A stretch of 64,000 bases of DNA, taken from Streptomyces sp. MNU76. GTDB taxonomy: Bacteria; Actinomycetota; Actinomycetes; Streptomycetales; Streptomycetaceae. The stretch covers positions 744,001-808,000 of the forward strand of contig NZ_JAJKLK010000003.1 of the NCBI RefSeq assembly GCF_020982545.1, written 5' to 3'. Shown here piece by piece: positions 62,546-64,000 of this stretch. Below the pieces are notes generated by a model, which was given only the letters and a program-made list of their open reading frames with translations, had not been told where the DNA came from and made no database searches. Every line of letters starts with the position of its first letter. Within the stretch, counting starts at the first letter, position 1. The position numbers and the translations under genes are program-made.

Positions 62546-62842
62546 CGAAAAGCTTCAGGCGTCCGACAAGGACGGCGTGCCCGTCGACGACTCCCTGAAC
62601 GCCGAGGCCGGGGACGTTCTCGAAGTCCTCGGGCACCGGCAGGCTGCCGGCCCGCTCGATCGCTCCGGCGGCGATGGCCTGGGCGATCGGGTGCTCGGAG
62701 GCGTGCTCCAGCGAGCCCGCCAGCCGCAGCAGTTCGAGCTCGTCGACGCCTTCGGCGACGTACACGTCCTGGAGTGTCATCCGGCCGGTGGTGACGGTGC
62801 CGGTCTTGTCCAGGACGACGGTGTCGACGCGGCGGGACAAGG
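62546..62842 (-). pseudogene. copA: Copper-type P-type ATPase, catalytic-domain fragment
   Basis: It reads VDTVVLDKTGTVTTGRMTLQ with the phosphorylated Asp of DKTGT, then ELLRLAGSLEHASEHPIAQA (the N-domain SEHP), and VVDGHAVLVGRLKLFA, where the continuation IELPRELAEAKA lies across the element at 54081. The metal-binding and first membrane domains are absent; the fragment starts abruptly near 62842. So the gene was already a partial remnant before or besides the insertion. Confidence 0.82.
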
Positions 62843-63083
62843 GCTTTGGTGAGGGGTGTAGTGGGTGATGAGCGGTGACAGTGGCGGGCAGTCGGCACCG
62901 TGATCGCCGCCTCCGGAGCTGTGCGGCGTTCTCGTGGCGTGGCCCGGCCGCGGAGCCGTGGTCGCTCTCGGGCGGCGGGAGGTGCCGCTGCTGCCGGCCG
63001 GTACTGTCGGCCTGGCGCTCCGCCTCTCGCTCCGTCCTGGCGTGGGGGCGAAGCGGGCTGAGGGAGGGAAGGCCGCGGTTCCG
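62843..63083. other. Gap with nothing identified
   Basis: About 240 bp between the copA fragment and the TetR gene. No intact reading frame, repeat or hairpin of note was recognised. Confidence 0.5.
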
Positions 63084-63731
63084 TTACGTGGGCCGTGGGC
63101 TGTAGTGGCTCAGGAACATGTCGACGCCGCTGGTGAGGAGGCGGTCGGTGAGGTCGTCGTCGATATGTGTGCCGTAGGAGCCGAAGACCATATGGGGGAA
63201 GGCCAGGAGCGCGTAGAGCTGGATGATGGCCGCCTCCAGATCCGGGATCACCAGTCGGCCCTGGTCCGCCAGGGTGCGCAATGCGTTCGCGACCGCGGGA
63301 TGGTGCCCCTCGGGCCCGTGCTGCTGCCAGGCCCGGCCCAGCTCGGGAAAGCGCTGCGCCTCGGCGGCCACGAGATTGCGCAGCGCCGCCACCTCGCGAT
63401 TGGTGCGCACTGAGTGGACCCAGCTGCGTGCGGCGTCGAGGAGGGCCGTGCGGAGGTCCTCGGCCTCCGCCAGCCCTTCGAGAGCGGTCTCCGCACTTCC
63501 CGCGAGGGGTTCGTCGAGGGCGCCCGTGATGACCGCGGTGAAGAGGGCTTCCTTGCTGCCGAAGTGGTTGTAGACGGTCACCTTCGACACGCCGGCCTCG
63601 GTGGCGATGGCGTCCATGCCGACACCGAAGCCCTCCCGCAGGAACAGCTCGCGTGCGGCTCGCACGATGGCCTGCCGTTTGAGCTCCGCACGGGGGCCGA
63701 CTGGCGGCTGCTTGGCACTCTCCCTGCTCAT
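63084..63731 (-). CDS. TetR-family transcriptional regulator
   Basis: 215 residues from ATG 63729-63731 (a GTG 7 codons earlier is possible). The HTH domain is clear: IVRAARELFLREGFGVG, MDAIATEAGVSKVTVYNHF, GSKEALFTAVI. The C-terminal domain (RNLVAAEAQRFPELGRAWQQ) is of the TetR_C_33/AcrR type. It is divergent from a gene at 63913, with palindromic operators in the gap, so probably a local repressor. Confidence 0.93.
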   Translation of the reverse strand: MSRESAKQPPVGPRAELKRQAIVRAARELFLREGFGVGMDAIATEAGVSKVTVYNHFGSKEALFTAVITGALDEPLAGSAETALEGLAEAEDLRTALLDAARSWVHSVRTNREVAALRNLVAAEAQRFPELGRAWQQHGPEGHHPAVANALRTLADQGRLVIPDLEAAIIQLYALLAFPHMVFGSYGTHIDDDLTDRLLTSGVDMFLSHYSPRPT

Positions 63732-63750
63732 GGTCAGGACCCTAGCACCC

Positions 63751-63796
63751 ATCTGAACTGAACAGTTGAGTTCAGATGAACTGAACAGTACAGTTC
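63751..63796. promoter_or_regulatory. Twin TetR operators
   Basis: ATCTGAACT (63751-63759) and AGTTCAGAT (63769-63777) form a perfect 9-bp-arm palindrome; GAACTG (63778-63783) and CAGTTC (63791-63796) a second. The CTGAACTGAACAGT core is repeated. They lie 20 bp upstream of the TetR start in the divergent gap. Confidence 0.7.
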
Positions 63797-63912
63797 AAGT
63801 GTGCTCACGTTCAGCGTCGGTCATATCCGCGAGGGCCGTCATCACGCGCTCGGCCTCCCCTCGTGCTCATCCTGGCGCCCGCCCATGCGCCACCTGGCCT
63901 CAAGGAGCTGCC

Positions 63913-64000
63913 ATGACCCACTCCACTGCCGGTACTCCGCACACGCCGGAACACGCCGCCCCGTCGCCTCCCGACCCGCGCCGCTGGGCCGCCCTCGCGC
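63913..64000 (+). CDS. Start of a divergent gene, probably an MFS efflux protein
   Basis: ATG 63913 with AAGGAGCTGCC upstream. Only 29 codons are visible (MTHSTAGTPHTPEHAAPSPP, DPRRWAALA), a polar leader ending in DPRRWAAL, typical of Streptomyces EmrB/QacA-type transporters. Divergence from TetR supports this, but the visible part is too short for certainty. Confidence 0.5.
   Translation, partial: MTHSTAGTPHTPEHAAPSPPDPRRWAALA

Noticed and set aside
1..64000. tRNA or rRNA genes
   Set aside because: No cloverleaf-type or rRNA-like sequence was noticed, and the element does not use a tRNA attachment site.

Overview
The window looks like actinobacterial DNA, most probably Streptomyces. It has very high GC, many GTG and a few TTG starts, 4-bp ATGA/GTGA gene overlaps, a Tat/lipobox solute-binding protein, a CYP107-like P450, a cold-shock protein and large serine integrase. 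The species cannot be told from the sequence alone.

Region 1 (1-13.8 kb) is an intact catabolic locus. A TetR regulator and its palindromic operator face an MFS carrier followed by a GH3 beta-glucosidase. Then come amidase, arylacetonitrilase-like nitrilase and IclR regulator in one overlapping run, and a ThDP benzoylformate-decarboxylase-like enzyme, a lactate/malate-dehydrogenase-like oxidoreductase and a benzaldehyde-type aldehyde dehydrogenase in a second run. Read together this is a complete inferred route from an aromatic cyanogenic glycoside (prunasin/amygdalin type) through mandelonitrile, mandelate, benzoylformate and benzaldehyde to benzoate. Two related operator-like motifs precede the amidase and decarboxylase runs.

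Region 2 (13.8-34.7 kb) is a mosaic of insertion sequences and wreckage: one complete and one truncated ISL3 element, a winged-helix/SMC-like ATPase operon of defence-system appearance whose first gene is truncated and whose ATPase is split by an IS630-family element, an Mrr-like nuclease, a 1,316-bp inverted repeat made by two IS5-like copies enclosing an oxidoreductase/AraC pair, and a plasmid-type replication/partition module (Rep-like, HTH, ParA, two related partition-partner proteins) ending in a fragment of a T1-type ribonuclease.

Region 3 (34.7-53.4 kb) is ordinary chromosome-like content: a two-component system split by two genes, an aldo/keto reductase, a P450, a divergent Gfo/Idh-GntR pair, a ROK kinase, a SNF2-family helicase with SWIM-protein partners behind a putative DNA-damage promoter, decayed regulators, a MerR-type protein and a cold-shock protein. 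At least five reading frames here are broken by one-base changes in short C/G runs, which suggests base-calling error as much as gene decay.

Region 4 (53.5-64 kb): a fragment of a copper-type P-type ATPase is split by an 8.4-kb integrative element (54111-62509) with matching att sites. The element carries a large serine integrase, a RepA-like ATPase with flanking iteron-like repeats, small accessory proteins, an XRE/PLD-like protein and a lone HK97-type major capsid protein, but no recognisable portal, terminase or tail gene. This satellite-like element and the cyanogenic-glycoside locus are the two most interesting things here. The window ends with a TetR regulator, its operators, and the start of a divergent gene that may be an efflux transporter.
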